Part shown: positions 1 to 8,647 of the stretch, piece after piece
How positions within the stretch are numbered: the stretch's first letter is position 1
Layout: each line of letters opens with the position of its first letter
Assembly (NCBI RefSeq): GCF_001273755.1
Contig: NZ_LGYA01000001.1
Span: 288,001 to 352,000 of the forward strand
Origin: Peribacillus butanolivorans
GTDB taxonomy: Bacteria; Bacillota; Bacilli; Bacillales; DSM-1321
Direction of reading: 5' to 3'
Length of the DNA: 64,000 bases
Position numbers and translations under genes: made by a program
Notes under the pieces: generated by a model
Seen by the model: the letters and a program-made list of their open reading frames with translations, nothing else
What the model was told of the DNA's origin: nothing
The model's database searches: none

Positions 1-50
1 AGTGTGGAAAATCAAACTTTTTTATAAAAGTAACATTAAATTGAATTTGT

Positions 51-97
51 TAAGAGCATGTTTTTGGCCAGTCTTTTTCAAAACATGCTCTTTTCTT
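51..97 (+). terminator. Intrinsic terminator of an upstream gene
   Basis: AAGAGCATGTTTT pairs with AAAACATGCTCTT across a short loop and is followed by a T-rich stretch. It probably ends a gene lying left of the window. Confidence 0.7.
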
Positions 98-236
98 TTG
101 GATATACTTTCTAGCATATAGCGATATATTAATTTCATAGAATTCCCGAACGCTAGAAGGACAAGCTACATAAAATATAGCAAGTCCGTACTATTTATGA
201 ATTGAAGTGGACTTAATATAAATAAGGGGCATAGCA

Positions 237-509
237 ATGATCAACTGGAAAGTGCGTTTTAAAAATCCGACGTTTATTTTTACAGTTCTTCTCCCTGGGC
301 TTTTAATATTAACGCAAATGGTTGCAGCGTTCATTAATAACTTTATCCACCCGATTGGTTTTACCATTACCGATGATGCGCTGAATGGGGCGATGGGGAT
401 TATTAACTTTATTGCGCTTACATTCTTTGGGGTCGGCGGTGTGGTTGATCATACTACTAAAGGTTTAAGCGACAGTGATGAGGCTCGAAAATATGAGGAA
501 CCTAAGTAA
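237..509 (+). CDS. Phi-LC3-type phage holin family protein
   Basis: This 90-aa protein opens with MINWKVRFKN, the typical start of phi-LC3 type (Phage_holin_1) holins. It has two hydrophobic segments (about residues 12-33 and 50-68) and a charged tail (DSDEARKYEE). Family members form membrane lesions that release endolysin during phage lysis; many Bacillus chromosomes carry solitary copies of unknown role. The ATG follows AAGGGG at a suitable distance. No capsid, tail or integrase genes surround it, so it is not part of a visible prophage. The next gene downstream is a secreted cell-wall-hydrolase-fold protein, an arrangement that recalls a holin-lysin cassette. Family assignment is confident; a lysis role is not shown. 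Confidence 0.85.
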   Translation: MINWKVRFKNPTFIFTVLLPGLLILTQMVAAFINNFIHPIGFTITDDALNGAMGIINFIALTFFGVGGVVDHTTKGLSDSDEARKYEEPK

Positions 510-544
510 TTGGACGAACCTTTTTCTACTAAAAATATAGAAGA

Positions 545-598
545 AACCAGATGTCACCGTTTATTTTATGTAACGGAACATGTGGTTTTTTTGTTTTT
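545..598 (+). terminator. Intrinsic terminator after the holin gene
   Basis: An imperfect stem (AACCA.ATGT..CCGTT against AACGG.ACAT.TGGTT) is followed by a long T run. It separates the holin transcript from the downstream NlpC/P60 gene, which should therefore have its own promoter. Confidence 0.65.
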
Positions 599-722
599 TA
601 TATAGAGAATTTATGGTGAATAAACGAAGATGGTAGAAATAAAAAAGGATTTTAGGAATCAAATCAAAACTTCATCATATATTTAAAATTGTGTTTCATT
701 TACAGATTGGGGAGGAAAAAGA

Positions 723-1202
723 ATGAGTCTTAGTTTACCAGTTTCAAAATGGCTTGTAGCAATTGTTTCACTTGTAGCATTGGTTGCAGCATTTATTTTC
801 GGTCCAGCTAATGCATCAGCATCAATCAACTATGGCGATGAAGTTGCCGCCTTAGCGGAGAAGCAGGTCGGGAGCCCATATAAATATGGAGGAACGACAC
901 CAAAAGGATTCGATGCAAGCGGGCTTACTCAGTATGTCTATAAAAATGCAGCGACAGAAATGAAAATTCCGAGAACAAGTGCAGAACAGTATAAAACCGG
1001 TAAAGCCGTGAAGCAAACAGACTTAAAAACAGGCGACTTAGTGTTCTATGCAACTGGCACGAAAGGAAAAGTCTCATTTGTGGGCATCTATAATGGAAAA
1101 GGTACTTTTGTGGGAACCACAACAAAAGGTGTAAAGGTAGTTAAAATGAGCGACAAGTATTGGAAAGATCGATATATTGGGGCTAAACGGGTCATTAAGT
1201 AA
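723..1202 (+). CDS. Secreted NlpC/P60-fold protein lacking catalytic residues
   Basis: This 159-aa protein has a signal peptide (residues 1-31, ending ANASA) and then a single NlpC/P60 domain. Family landmarks are present: GSPYKYGG, IPRTSAEQ, TGDLVFY and the closing YWKDRYIGAKR. Active family members are endopeptidases of peptidoglycan stem peptides that use a Cys in DCSG, a His in SHVGIY and a polar residue in FIHA. Here these read DASG (Ala65), SFVGIY (Phe119) and FVGT (Gly131), so all three catalytic positions are changed while the fold motifs remain. No separate SH3b or LysM wall-binding domain is present. The ATG follows GGGGAGG. A binding or inhibitory role at the wall is inferred; peptidase activity looks impossible. 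Confidence 0.85.
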   Translation: MSLSLPVSKWLVAIVSLVALVAAFIFGPANASASINYGDEVAALAEKQVGSPYKYGGTTPKGFDASGLTQYVYKNAATEMKIPRTSAEQYKTGKAVKQTDLKTGDLVFYATGTKGKVSFVGIYNGKGTFVGTTTKGVKVVKMSDKYWKDRYIGAKRVIK

Positions 1203-1239
1203 AAGCTCTGATATTCATAACGGATACTTTATAATATGA

Positions 1240-1283
1240 CTAGCAAAAAAGAGCATCGAAAATCTGATGCTCTTTTTGCTAGT
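1240..1283. terminator. Bidirectional intrinsic terminator
   Basis: CTAGCAAAAAAGAGCATC pairs with GATGCTCTTTTTGCTAG. With A and T runs on both sides it can serve the NlpC/P60 gene on plus and the GDYXXLXY gene on minus. Confidence 0.85.
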
Positions 1284-1303
1284 CTCGGATAGTTGAAAAA
1301 CAC

Positions 1304-1843
1304 TTACTCAATGATAATATCTGTTAATACAACATTACCATTTCTAACCTTTACTATAGCAACTGAAGGTTTAGCCAAAGCGTCTGTTTCCATTTCCTTA
1401 GCCTTTTCTTCGGATGCATAATAATTGTCTAGGCCGTATCTAATCTGAACAGTTGTAGCTCTTTTTAAGTCATAAGGAATTTCTAATTCTCCTTTTAGAT
1501 AAACACCTTTGCTGGGTTTTTCTTTCGTTACTAAATCGACTTTATATAGACCATCATTGCTTTGTTTTAGTATTACATATACCTTTTTATAATCACCCAT
1601 ATTTCTTGTTTTAAACTCAGAAATAACAGAGTCATCAAGTTGTGAAGGCTTAACGGTCTCTATTTCGTAATTCAGAGCCACATAGCTACCCCGGAACAGG
1701 TCCGTCGGGTCGACTGGAGCGGTTTTGATTTTGATTTCCTCTCCGGTCATGGTAGTCCAGACGGGAGGAATCGCCAAGACTAAAAGAATCAAGATTGGAA
1801 TGGAAAATACGATGAGCGGTCGGAAGAATAGATTATTCTTCAT
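1304..1843 (-). CDS. GDYXXLXY domain-containing protein
   Basis: This 179-aa protein has one N-terminal membrane segment (about residues 8-28) and a predicted extracytoplasmic domain. It contains the signature GSYVALNY, matching the GDYXXLXY family. The start is the ATG at 1843, preceded by AAAAGGAGG; longer readings into the preceding gene are unlikely. It overlaps the end of the DUF2157 gene by 11 bases, so the two are translationally coupled. In many bacteria GDYXXLXY proteins are paired with DUF2157 membrane proteins, so the pair probably works as one membrane unit. Molecular function is unknown. Confidence 0.85.
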   Translation of the reverse strand: MKNNLFFRPLIVFSIPILILLVLAIPPVWTTMTGEEIKIKTAPVDPTDLFRGSYVALNYEIETVKPSQLDDSVISEFKTRNMGDYKKVYVILKQSNDGLYKVDLVTKEKPSKGVYLKGELEIPYDLKRATTVQIRYGLDNYYASEEKAKEMETDALAKPSVAIVKVRNGNVVLTDIIIE

Positions 1844-2894
1844 TGAAATCGCCTCCTTTTTTCCGTTGGTTTTCAAAGAAGAAGCCAAAACCAATAAGCA
1901 TGATGCCGCCGATTATGAATGTAAGCGATTTTGGCAGGAAGTCAAAGGAATCAATATAGTATCTGAAAATCAGTGCACATATTATCACAATGCTGGTTAA
2001 ACTGCCCTTTAGAATGAGGTAAAGAAGGAAAATAAAATAAGCTATAGGGAACCATATCGAAAATTCAAAGGTAAGGAAGAGTGCGGTGATTCCATGTAAG
2101 ATATGCCCTTGTATGTGGGTGGTGCTTTGTAATTTAGATGGAAATGGAAGATACGCCAATATGATTCCCAATACAAACAGAATGGAAAGGACGATCGTAT
2201 TCGACTGTTTAACATCTAACTTCGGTACAAATTCCATTAGAAATAAGGCGATTGTATTGATGGCTAATGCGTTAATAAAAAAGCCCAAGGCCTTAGGATA
2301 ATCGAATTTTTTTAATAGAATATATAAAAAAGGTATAAATACAAGAATGGCAAGTGGGTAAGACGTTTCATCAAGGAATATACTTCCGTTAATATAAATG
2401 AAAAGCAGAAAGGAAGTAAAAAGAAGGATGAAGACGTCTTTTAAATAGTAACCAATGAATACTGTTCCAATGGCCCATAATAAAAAGGAACTGTTGAAAT
2501 TGATGCTGATGTTAAACATCTGCTCAACTAGAAATATGCCTGCTCCGAATATCAAAATTCCAACATAATGTAAACTCCGGGCTGTTTTGGGAAAGCGTTT
2601 CTGCCACTTAACACCAGCGAAGTTTACTCCAATTAGACACGCAATTATTATTAGGAATTTAACTCCCTTATTTAAATATATCCAGTTACTGGCGACGAAG
2701 GTTAATACCCCAAGACCTAAAAGAAGCGCCCCGATGGATAATAAAATAGTAATGAAACTTAAATTATCCTTCACATCATAGGAACCTAGCATCTTTTCTT
2801 TTTCTTGCTCAGAGATAACTCCTCCTGTTTCAAGATACTTAAGTTCGTGTTCAAGAAAATCAAACTGCTTTTTCGTTATTTCTTTTTTTGCCAA
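1833..2894 (-). CDS. DUF2157 domain-containing multi-pass membrane protein
   Basis: This 353-aa protein has a soluble N-terminal region of about 55 residues (KKQFDFLEHEL, LETGGVISEQE) typical of DUF2157, then roughly 10-12 membrane helices, including LGLGVLTFVASNW. The likely start is the TTG at 2894, since GGAGG lies six bases upstream; an in-frame ATG at 2912 precedes that site. It is the first gene of a two-gene operon with the GDYXXLXY protein. The N-terminal membrane block resembles that of the giant membrane protein at 10048-14733 (similar LLL.G..L..S.W pattern). Function is unknown. Confidence 0.85.
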   Translation of the reverse strand: MAKKEITKKQFDFLEHELKYLETGGVISEQEKEKMLGSYDVKDNLSFITILLSIGALLLGLGVLTFVASNWIYLNKGVKFLIIIACLIGVNFAGVKWQKRFPKTARSLHYVGILIFGAGIFLVEQMFNISINFNSSFLLWAIGTVFIGYYLKDVFILLFTSFLLFIYINGSIFLDETSYPLAILVFIPFLYILLKKFDYPKALGFFINALAINTIALFLMEFVPKLDVKQSNTIVLSILFVLGIILAYLPFPSKLQSTTHIQGHILHGITALFLTFEFSIWFPIAYFIFLLYLILKGSLTSIVIICALIFRYYIDSFDFLPKSLTFIIGGIMLIGFGFFFENQRKKGGDFNEE

Positions 2895-3101
2895 AGTAGT
2901 TCCTCCTTCCATATATTTCTATTATATAACTTATTCTCCGTTAGCTATTAATATATGTTTAATTTTCTCTTACCCTCTTTTGATAACACTTAACAGAATA
3001 ACAATAAATTGCATTCCTGATTGGTTAAGCAGCAGTCTGCTCAAAGCATAATTAAAATAAGATAAGAACAAGGAAGAGGGTGAGCGTTAAAATATTTTTA
3101 C

Positions 3102-3188
3102 AGTACCTTGCAATAAACAGTAGCATGTGGTAAATTATTTACATAAGATGTATTATTCGTTGTTTGGTACTGGTTAATGAATAGTACC
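3102..3188 (+). promoter_or_regulatory. Candidate operator/promoter of the PadR operon
   Basis: GGTACT (3166-3171) and AGTACC (3183-3188) form an inverted repeat with an 11-base spacer just upstream of the PadR gene. A third AGTACC half-site lies at 3102-3107. TTGCAA (3108-3113), 17 bases, then TAAATT is a possible sigma-A promoter. PadR proteins normally bind palindromes upstream of their own genes, so autoregulation is inferred. Confidence 0.45.
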
Positions 3189-3217
3189 GAAACATTCAAG
3201 AAAGGAGTGATGGTGCA

Positions 3218-3538
3218 TTGAATGTACAATTTAAAAAAGGTGTCTTGGAACTGTGTGTCCTTGTGTTGTTGGATAAGCAAGACCGTTACGGCTATGAACT
3301 TGTTCAGAAGATTTCAGATCAAATCGAGATATCGGAAGGTTCGGTTTATCCACTGTTACGAAGATTAACCAAGGAAGAGTATTTTACGACATATTTGCAA
3401 GAATCAACAGAAGGGCCGCCGCGTAAGTATTATAAGTTAACCGAGAAAGGCCGAGAATACCTTCACGAATTGCTGACAGAATGGAACGAGTTTTCTAATG
3501 GAGTCAATCAATTAATCAAGGAAGGTGCGGGCAAATGA
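3218..3538 (+). CDS. PadR family transcriptional regulator
   Basis: This 106-aa winged-helix protein has the PadR signature: [15 protein letters not shown], then [15 protein letters not shown] and the wing [17 protein letters not shown]. PadR repressors bind palindromic operators near their own promoters and often answer to membrane stress or small molecules. Start is TTG at 3218 with AAAGGAG ten bases upstream. Its last four bases overlap the start of the DUF1700 gene (ATGA), so the three downstream-facing genes form one operon. PadR-DUF1700-DUF4097 is a recurring Firmicutes gene set. Confidence 0.92.
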   Translation: MNVQFKKGVLELCVLVLLDKQDRYGYELVQKISDQIEISEGSVYPLLRRLTKEEYFTTYLQESTEGPPRKYYKLTEKGREYLHELLTEWNEFSNGVNQLIKEGAGK

Positions 3539-4089
3539 ATAAAGAACAATTTTTGAAACAATTGAATGCCTCATTAGTAAGGCTTTCGCAAGAGGAACGG
3601 CAGGATATTTTACAAGATTACGAAGAGTATTTCGCGGTTGGGATGGAAAAAGGAAAAACGGAGCAGGAAATTTCAGCATCCCTTGGAAATCCGAATCAAA
3701 TTTCCAAGGAACTAACGGCATCTTACCGTCTTGATCAAGTCGAGCAAACGACTTCTGCTGGAAATGTCATGCGAGCTGTTTGGGCAGTTATTGGTTTAGG
3801 TTTTTTTAATTTAGTAATTGTATTAGGACCTTTTATTGCGCTGGTAGGGGTTGTTATTGCAGGATGGGCATCAGCGGTAGGCTTTATTCTTGCCCCGTTT
3901 GGCGTACTTATTAATCTAATTATAGGCAACTTTCAATTATTTGATTTGTTCTTCGCATTGGGTCTTTGCGGAATTGGAATTTTCATTGCCATGGGGATGT
4001 TTGTCGCTACAAGTGCTTTAACTAAAGGGTTTATTCGTTATTTGAAATTTAATGTTTCCCTTGTGAAAGGTGGTTTGAAACATGATTAA
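3535..4089 (+). CDS. DUF1700 (HAAS-type) membrane protein
   Basis: This 184-aa protein has an N-terminal helical region ([24 protein letters not shown]) typical of DUF1700, also called the HAAS signalling domain. Three to four membrane helices follow from about residue 78. It overlaps both neighbours by a few bases (PadR upstream, DUF4097 downstream), so it is translated from the same message. Family members are thought to link PadR-type regulators to envelope proteins. That link is inference from gene neighbourhood. Confidence 0.88.
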   Translation: MNKEQFLKQLNASLVRLSQEERQDILQDYEEYFAVGMEKGKTEQEISASLGNPNQISKELTASYRLDQVEQTTSAGNVMRAVWAVIGLGFFNLVIVLGPFIALVGVVIAGWASAVGFILAPFGVLINLIIGNFQLFDLFFALGLCGIGIFIAMGMFVATSALTKGFIRYLKFNVSLVKGGLKHD

Positions 4090-4876
4090 TATCAAAAAAT
4101 TATCGATTATTGCACTTGTTCTGTTATTGGTTGGTGTAGTAGGCAGTTTGTTTACATTTTCGCAAGTGACGGATAAGGAATCCACTACAGAGAAAAAATC
4201 GATTACAGATGAGGTAACGGACATTCAGGTTATTTCTGACAATGCAGCTGTTGAAATTATCCCAACGACAGGTACGGAGACTAGTGTAGAGTTAGTATCA
4301 AAAGGTGTGGATGTTTCTAAGCTGAATTTTTCTGCAGATGTGGAAGGAAAGAAGCTTGCGATCACATTAAAAGATAAACGTTCCTTTAGCTTTGGGTTTC
4401 AAATTCAATCATTACATTTAAAAGTGTATGTGCCTGAGAAATCTTATAAGTCGTTTGTCGTTAAAAGTGATAATGGAAAAGTACAAATGGCTGAATTGGA
4501 CATAAAGAGTCTGAACGTGGAATCACAAAATGGCCGAGTTGAATTAAAAGATATAATATCTGAAAAAGTTGAAGTGAAATCTGCTAACGGAAGAGTAGAT
4601 CTTAATAATGTAGAGGGAAATCTGATAGGTTCCTCGAATAACGGCAAAATCTCCCTTGTCACAAAAGACTTGGATCGGAATATTCAATTGGAAAGTGACA
4701 ATGGCAAAATTATGATTAAAACAGATAAGGAGCCGACCAATACAACCTTTGATGTTCATGTTGATAATGGGAAAATCGATATTCTCAATAAATATGAGGG
4801 GAATGTTGTCATTGGTAAAGGTGAAAACATGGTTAAATTAGAAACAAATAATGGGAAAATTGAGATAACAAAATAG
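4082..4876 (+). CDS. DUF4097 beta-repeat envelope protein
   Basis: This 264-aa protein has one N-terminal membrane anchor (about residues 7-26), then an extracytoplasmic repeat region. A short motif, NGK/R followed by alternating hydrophobic residues, recurs seven times (DNGKVQM, QNGRVEL, ANGRVDL, NNGKISL, DNGKIMI, DNGKIDI, NNGKIEI), spaced about 17-30 residues apart. This is the beta-solenoid pattern of the DUF4097/YvlB-like putative adhesin family. It is the last gene of the PadR operon and ends just before a strong terminator. A surface or stress role is inferred from relatives. Confidence 0.88.
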   Translation: MINIKKLSIIALVLLLVGVVGSLFTFSQVTDKESTTEKKSITDEVTDIQVISDNAAVEIIPTTGTETSVELVSKGVDVSKLNFSADVEGKKLAITLKDKRSFSFGFQIQSLHLKVYVPEKSYKSFVVKSDNGKVQMAELDIKSLNVESQNGRVELKDIISEKVEVKSANGRVDLNNVEGNLIGSSNNGKISLVTKDLDRNIQLESDNGKIMIKTDKEPTNTTFDVHVDNGKIDILNKYEGNVVIGKGENMVKLETNNGKIEITK

Positions 4877-4888
4877 CAACAAAGCGAG

Positions 4889-4920
4889 AAAAAAGCCGGT
4901 TCCGTTGGAATCGGCTTTTT
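4889..4920. terminator. Bidirectional intrinsic terminator
   Basis: AAAAAGCCGGTTCC pairs with GGAATCGGCTTTTT across a GTT loop. It sits between two convergent genes and can end both transcripts. Confidence 0.9.
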
Positions 4921-4923
4921 CAG

Positions 4924-5895
4924 TTAAGCAGCCATTTTATTTTCTTGAACTGGCTTAGGCTTATGATAATACCTGTTTAAGAATGAACCATACACGGAAG
5001 CGAGTATTTGTTGGAAAAGAGTACCGAGAATGACAGGAACAGCAACGGCGGCAGGGAAATAAGCAACGGCAAGAGCAGCTCCTGCAGCGATATTTCTCAT
5101 ACCTCCTGTATAGGTGACGGTAATAATCTCTTCTTTTTCCCACTTCAGGAATTTTCCGACCATCCAGGATAATAGATAACCAGAAAAGGCAATAAAGAAG
5201 ACCATAATAGCCATTTTGATTAATTTTGCATCGATATGACTTAAATATGGAGCAACTTTCGCGCTGTTTAAGGTCACACATATACCAAGTGCTATTTTAG
5301 AAAAGGGAGCTAAACGCGGTCCAAGCATCGGTTTTATTTTTCCCTTGGTAATCTGATTCAGCACCATCCCAATCAGTGAAGGAATGACAACCATGCCGAT
5401 TAACCCTTTCATGATTGCCATGGTATCCATTTCAACCGATGTTCCGCTGAAGAAAGCAACGCTATACGGCACAATAATCGGTGACAAGAGCGTATCGATT
5501 AAGACAATCGTCAAAGTGAGCAGGGTGTTCCCTTTGTAAATGGATACCCAAAGCAAACTGGTAACACCAGTTGGAATCACAACACCTAGAACTAAACCAG
5601 TTATGGTCAGATTGTCTCCAGGAAACACCAGGTGTCCAAGTAGCCAGGCCCAAATTGGCATGGCAATATGCAGGATAAGAAGAACCACAATTACCGGTAA
5701 GGGATTGGAAGCGATACGCTTCAATGAACTGAAATTCGATCCTAAACTTCCGGAAAATGTAATAAGTGCAAAAATCCAAGGAACGAGGAATATATAGGAA
5801 TCTAAATAACTGGCAAGCAATACGCCGACCACTACACCAGTTGGCGTGATAAAAGGCATAGCCTTTTCAAGAAAATGATTTAACTTCTGTAACAA
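4924..5895 (-). CDS. Bile acid:sodium symporter family transporter
   Basis: This 323-aa protein has about nine to ten membrane helices and motifs of the BASS superfamily: ITFSGSLGSNF in helix 2, GVVIPTGVTSLLW and TYTGGMRNIAAGAALA near the end. Bacterial members take up organic anions such as bile acids or pantoate-like acids together with sodium. The substrate here cannot be read from sequence. The start is TTG at 5895 with AGGAGTG seven bases upstream. The gene appears to be single, with no metabolic partner nearby. Confidence 0.85.
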   Translation of the reverse strand: MLQKLNHFLEKAMPFITPTGVVVGVLLASYLDSYIFLVPWIFALITFSGSLGSNFSSLKRIASNPLPVIVVLLILHIAMPIWAWLLGHLVFPGDNLTITGLVLGVVIPTGVTSLLWVSIYKGNTLLTLTIVLIDTLLSPIIVPYSVAFFSGTSVEMDTMAIMKGLIGMVVIPSLIGMVLNQITKGKIKPMLGPRLAPFSKIALGICVTLNSAKVAPYLSHIDAKLIKMAIMVFFIAFSGYLLSWMVGKFLKWEKEEIITVTYTGGMRNIAAGAALAVAYFPAAVAVPVILGTLFQQILASVYGSFLNRYYHKPKPVQENKMAA

Positions 5896-6809
5896 CGAAT
5901 TTCACTCCTAGCCAAATACGTATGATGATAAAGGCAAGCTGCTTCGTACTATCATGTTTGTAAAATCCCTGTGAAAGTCCCAGTAAAAGAAGTTTCACAT
6001 TATCATCTGTAGCTCAGGTGGAGAAGAACAAACGAAATTTTTAATAATAATAGAAGGTGCTGATAGTCTTTTCGTTTTTCATTTTATCATAGCGGGGGTA
6101 ATTTGCTATGGTGCGGTTTTGATATTGTGGAATCAAATTGCCACAGTTTTTTGTTTATTATGGGTAATAAATCCATTAGAGTCGAAAACTCTTGTATACT
6201 TGGAATGGATATACATTTTAAGCAGGAGCTTTATTTTTTCGTTTCTTCTATACGGTCAGGCATTCCATATGCTTTTGTAATTCGTGAAACCATGGAATAG
6301 CTTCTTGTTTCTTAAGTATCTTCATTATTCTCCTTTTTTTATGAAAGTAGAAATCATAAACTTTATTTTGAAAAGATGATCTTCTTTATGGGGAAAAGGG
6401 GGTCCTACATTCATCCCCTTAATCATAACCATTCTTAGTTCCTTTGTTAGTAAAGTGATTTAGACCCTTTCTTTAGACCCTTTAATAACTTTTTTGCCGA
6501 AAGCCTTGGTATGACTGATTCGAATAGAATCTATCAGGGGAAAGAAGAGCATCATTTAGTTATCCACAGCATGTTAGGCACTATTCACAGTATAAAGAGT
6601 TCAATGCACACCCGGATGAAGGGTGTCTACAGTCAGGGAAAAGCTAATTCACAGAACAACTTCAAAATTATCAGTCCTCAAAATCAGAAAAAGGGAGGGA
6701 GGCAGCTACATAAGGGAATAGGTATTGGAGTGGAATGGAGAAAGGAATATTTATGCATGACAAAAAACACTCGCCCAAAAGCCAGTGTTTCTGTTAGCCA
6801 TATTTTATC
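5896..6809. other. Gene-poor interval with DnaA-box-like sites
   Basis: No convincing gene is visible in these 914 bases; the short open frames have poor composition and no family features. A perfect DnaA-type nonamer TTATCCACA lies at 6560-6568. Weaker relatives follow: CTATTCACA (6581-6589), GTCTACAG and AATTCACAG within the next 80 bases. A direct repeat of TTAGACCCTTT occurs near 6460 and 6473. The unknown helix-turn-helix gene begins downstream on the minus strand and ends at this interval. Confidence 0.4.
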
Positions 6810-8180
6810 CTAATTTTTCATATGATCTTTTTGGATAGCAAAATAGGATCGTATAGCTTCTTTTTTCTGTTTCAATACATCTAGGACGGATTCGTTATTA
6901 TTTACATTTTGGTACATCGTAATATGTTTCTCAAGTTGTTCGTATGTATGCTTTTTAAGTGAGTTGAGGTAATCGGAAATAGACTGATCCTTTTTTAGAA
7001 TTCGCTTTTTTCCACGTATAGACTTTCGATCAGTATCTTCTGTACCTACTATGACAGAATTCGCGCGTGAGATCACCCAATCTTCGCACCATATGCTTAG
7101 TGTTCTATGAATCTTAGACGCCTTGTCATGCTTCACACGGATCACTTCAATATGCTCATTCACTTCTATATAATCCACATTTCTCGCTAAAGATCCCTCC
7201 GAAATTCCGCGGTGCAAGTGTTCTCGCTCCATTAAGTTTTTAATACAGGCAGCCTGGTGTGCATACGTGGCCAATTGTTCCAGTGCTTCATTATAAACGA
7301 TTGTACTAAAATAAGCGGAAGCCTGTTTTGGATCGGCTAATAAATGCTTTTTGCTAGACAGGACTTTACCGAATTTTTTAAGTGAAGTGCTATACACAAA
7401 TCGAGCCAGTTTTAACAAATCATCTTTTATAGGTCCATGTGCAGCTTTAAGAAACGAACGGTAGATATATTTTCCGACCCGTTCTAGCTCCATACAGACT
7501 TTATCTTCTATATATTCAAGGCATCCCGCTTCATAAATTGTTTTCCGTACCAACATCCTCTCCGTACGATTTTCAAGATAATCCTTCAACATTCCTTCTT
7601 TGAAAGAAGCTAAAATGATTTCTTTCCGTGTGAAAACGGAGCTGGCAATAGTGAAGGTTACCATGTCGCCTAATGTTTGGTTAACCGTTTCCATGGCATC
7701 AAGTACATCCTGTCTTTTGAAAAGGGAACATTCTGAATGGACAATTTCATCGTAGTGCAGCGAGACTTCTTCAGATTTATTGACAGACATATTGAATGCT
7801 GCCATGAGCACGAGTCTCTTGGAGGGCAGGGATAGGCTTCGGAAGGCATTACTATAGAAGAAACGGTATTTTTTACAGTATCGGTCCTTTTTACTGTTGA
7901 AGCTGAGACTGCCTGTCGGCCCGAGATTGAATTTATATTTTGTTATCTCCTGTTGAATGGGAAGGAAGATTTTTCGGCCGCAGCCAACTTGTGGGGATGA
8001 AAATTTCTTGATGATCTTTTTCAGATATTTTTCAGTCGTTCCAATTCCTTTAGCCATTTTGTGGAGGGGACTCTGAATCACACCATCCCAATCCATATGA
8101 AGGAGGGAATATAAACATGTGTCGAACTCCTTGGAGGATACATGGCGAACTAAATATCGGTAGGTTTCTTCATAAATCAT
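6810..8180 (-). CDS. Unknown protein with N-terminal helix-turn-helix
   Basis: I do not recognise a characterised family for this 456-aa protein. Residues about 18-60 (LLHMDWDGVIQSPLHKMAKGI, then GTTEKYLKKIIKKF) look like a winged-helix DNA-binding unit. The centre is helical and basic (YCKKYRFFYSNAF, LSLPSKRLVLMAAFN). The rest is helical and charged without membrane segments or enzyme motifs. The start is taken at the ATG at 8180 because AAAAGGAG precedes it by nine bases. The architecture recalls replication-initiator or regulator proteins, and the gene's 3' side holds DnaA-box-like sites. That is suggestive only. Confidence 0.6.
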   Translation of the reverse strand: MIYEETYRYLVRHVSSKEFDTCLYSLLHMDWDGVIQSPLHKMAKGIGTTEKYLKKIIKKFSSPQVGCGRKIFLPIQQEITKYKFNLGPTGSLSFNSKKDRYCKKYRFFYSNAFRSLSLPSKRLVLMAAFNMSVNKSEEVSLHYDEIVHSECSLFKRQDVLDAMETVNQTLGDMVTFTIASSVFTRKEIILASFKEGMLKDYLENRTERMLVRKTIYEAGCLEYIEDKVCMELERVGKYIYRSFLKAAHGPIKDDLLKLARFVYSTSLKKFGKVLSSKKHLLADPKQASAYFSTIVYNEALEQLATYAHQAACIKNLMEREHLHRGISEGSLARNVDYIEVNEHIEVIRVKHDKASKIHRTLSIWCEDWVISRANSVIVGTEDTDRKSIRGKKRILKKDQSISDYLNSLKKHTYEQLEKHITMYQNVNNNESVLDVLKQKKEAIRSYFAIQKDHMKN

Positions 8181-8647
8181 TGTTTTCGGCTCCTTTTTTT
8201 CACAAGTCAAAGGCTATTTTGCTTTCACAGTCTATATAAACTTTTAAAAGGAAAAAGTAGCATGTCTTTAAAAATAAAATGGAGGCAAAGAAAACGATAC
8301 CTAAAATGAATTTAGTGAATGTAGATATTATGGAAGCTTAACAATTGGAAAGGCAGCTGCAGCCAGTAAAGAAATAGTAAGTGCGCATACAGATGGGCAA
8401 CATACCATATGCTTCTTAGGGGATAGAATAAATGCTAATGTAAAAACATTCATTACCCATAAATTATGAGGTTTTTGTGTATGTACATATCATTCTTTTA
8501 TGTTCATGAAGATTAGAAAACTTGGTCCAGTTCCAAGCTGGGCTTATCATTTTGAATTATATTTAGGTACACGAAATAAATTATTCGCTTATTGTATCTT
8601 TTTTTAGTAAACTGGCAATAACTATTAGGATTAGAAGGTGAAGGAAA
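8181..8647. other. Intergenic region with a possible coding remnant
   Basis: About 470 bases without a credible gene. One plus-strand frame stays open from 8305 to 8469. It reads YYGSLTIGKAAAASKEI and HTDGQHTICFLGDRI, which looks protein-like, but it has no start codon and no binding site and is stopped directly upstream. It may be the tail of a decayed gene. Promoters of the divergent flanking genes must also lie here. Confidence 0.3.

Noticed and set aside
237..1202. Prophage remnant
   Set aside because: Only a holin and a wall-protein gene are present. Without integrase, structural genes or attachment repeats this is not enough.
6511..6813. 100-residue plus-strand frame in the DnaA-box-like interval
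   Set aside because: Composition and motifs are not protein-like and it lacks a ribosome binding site.
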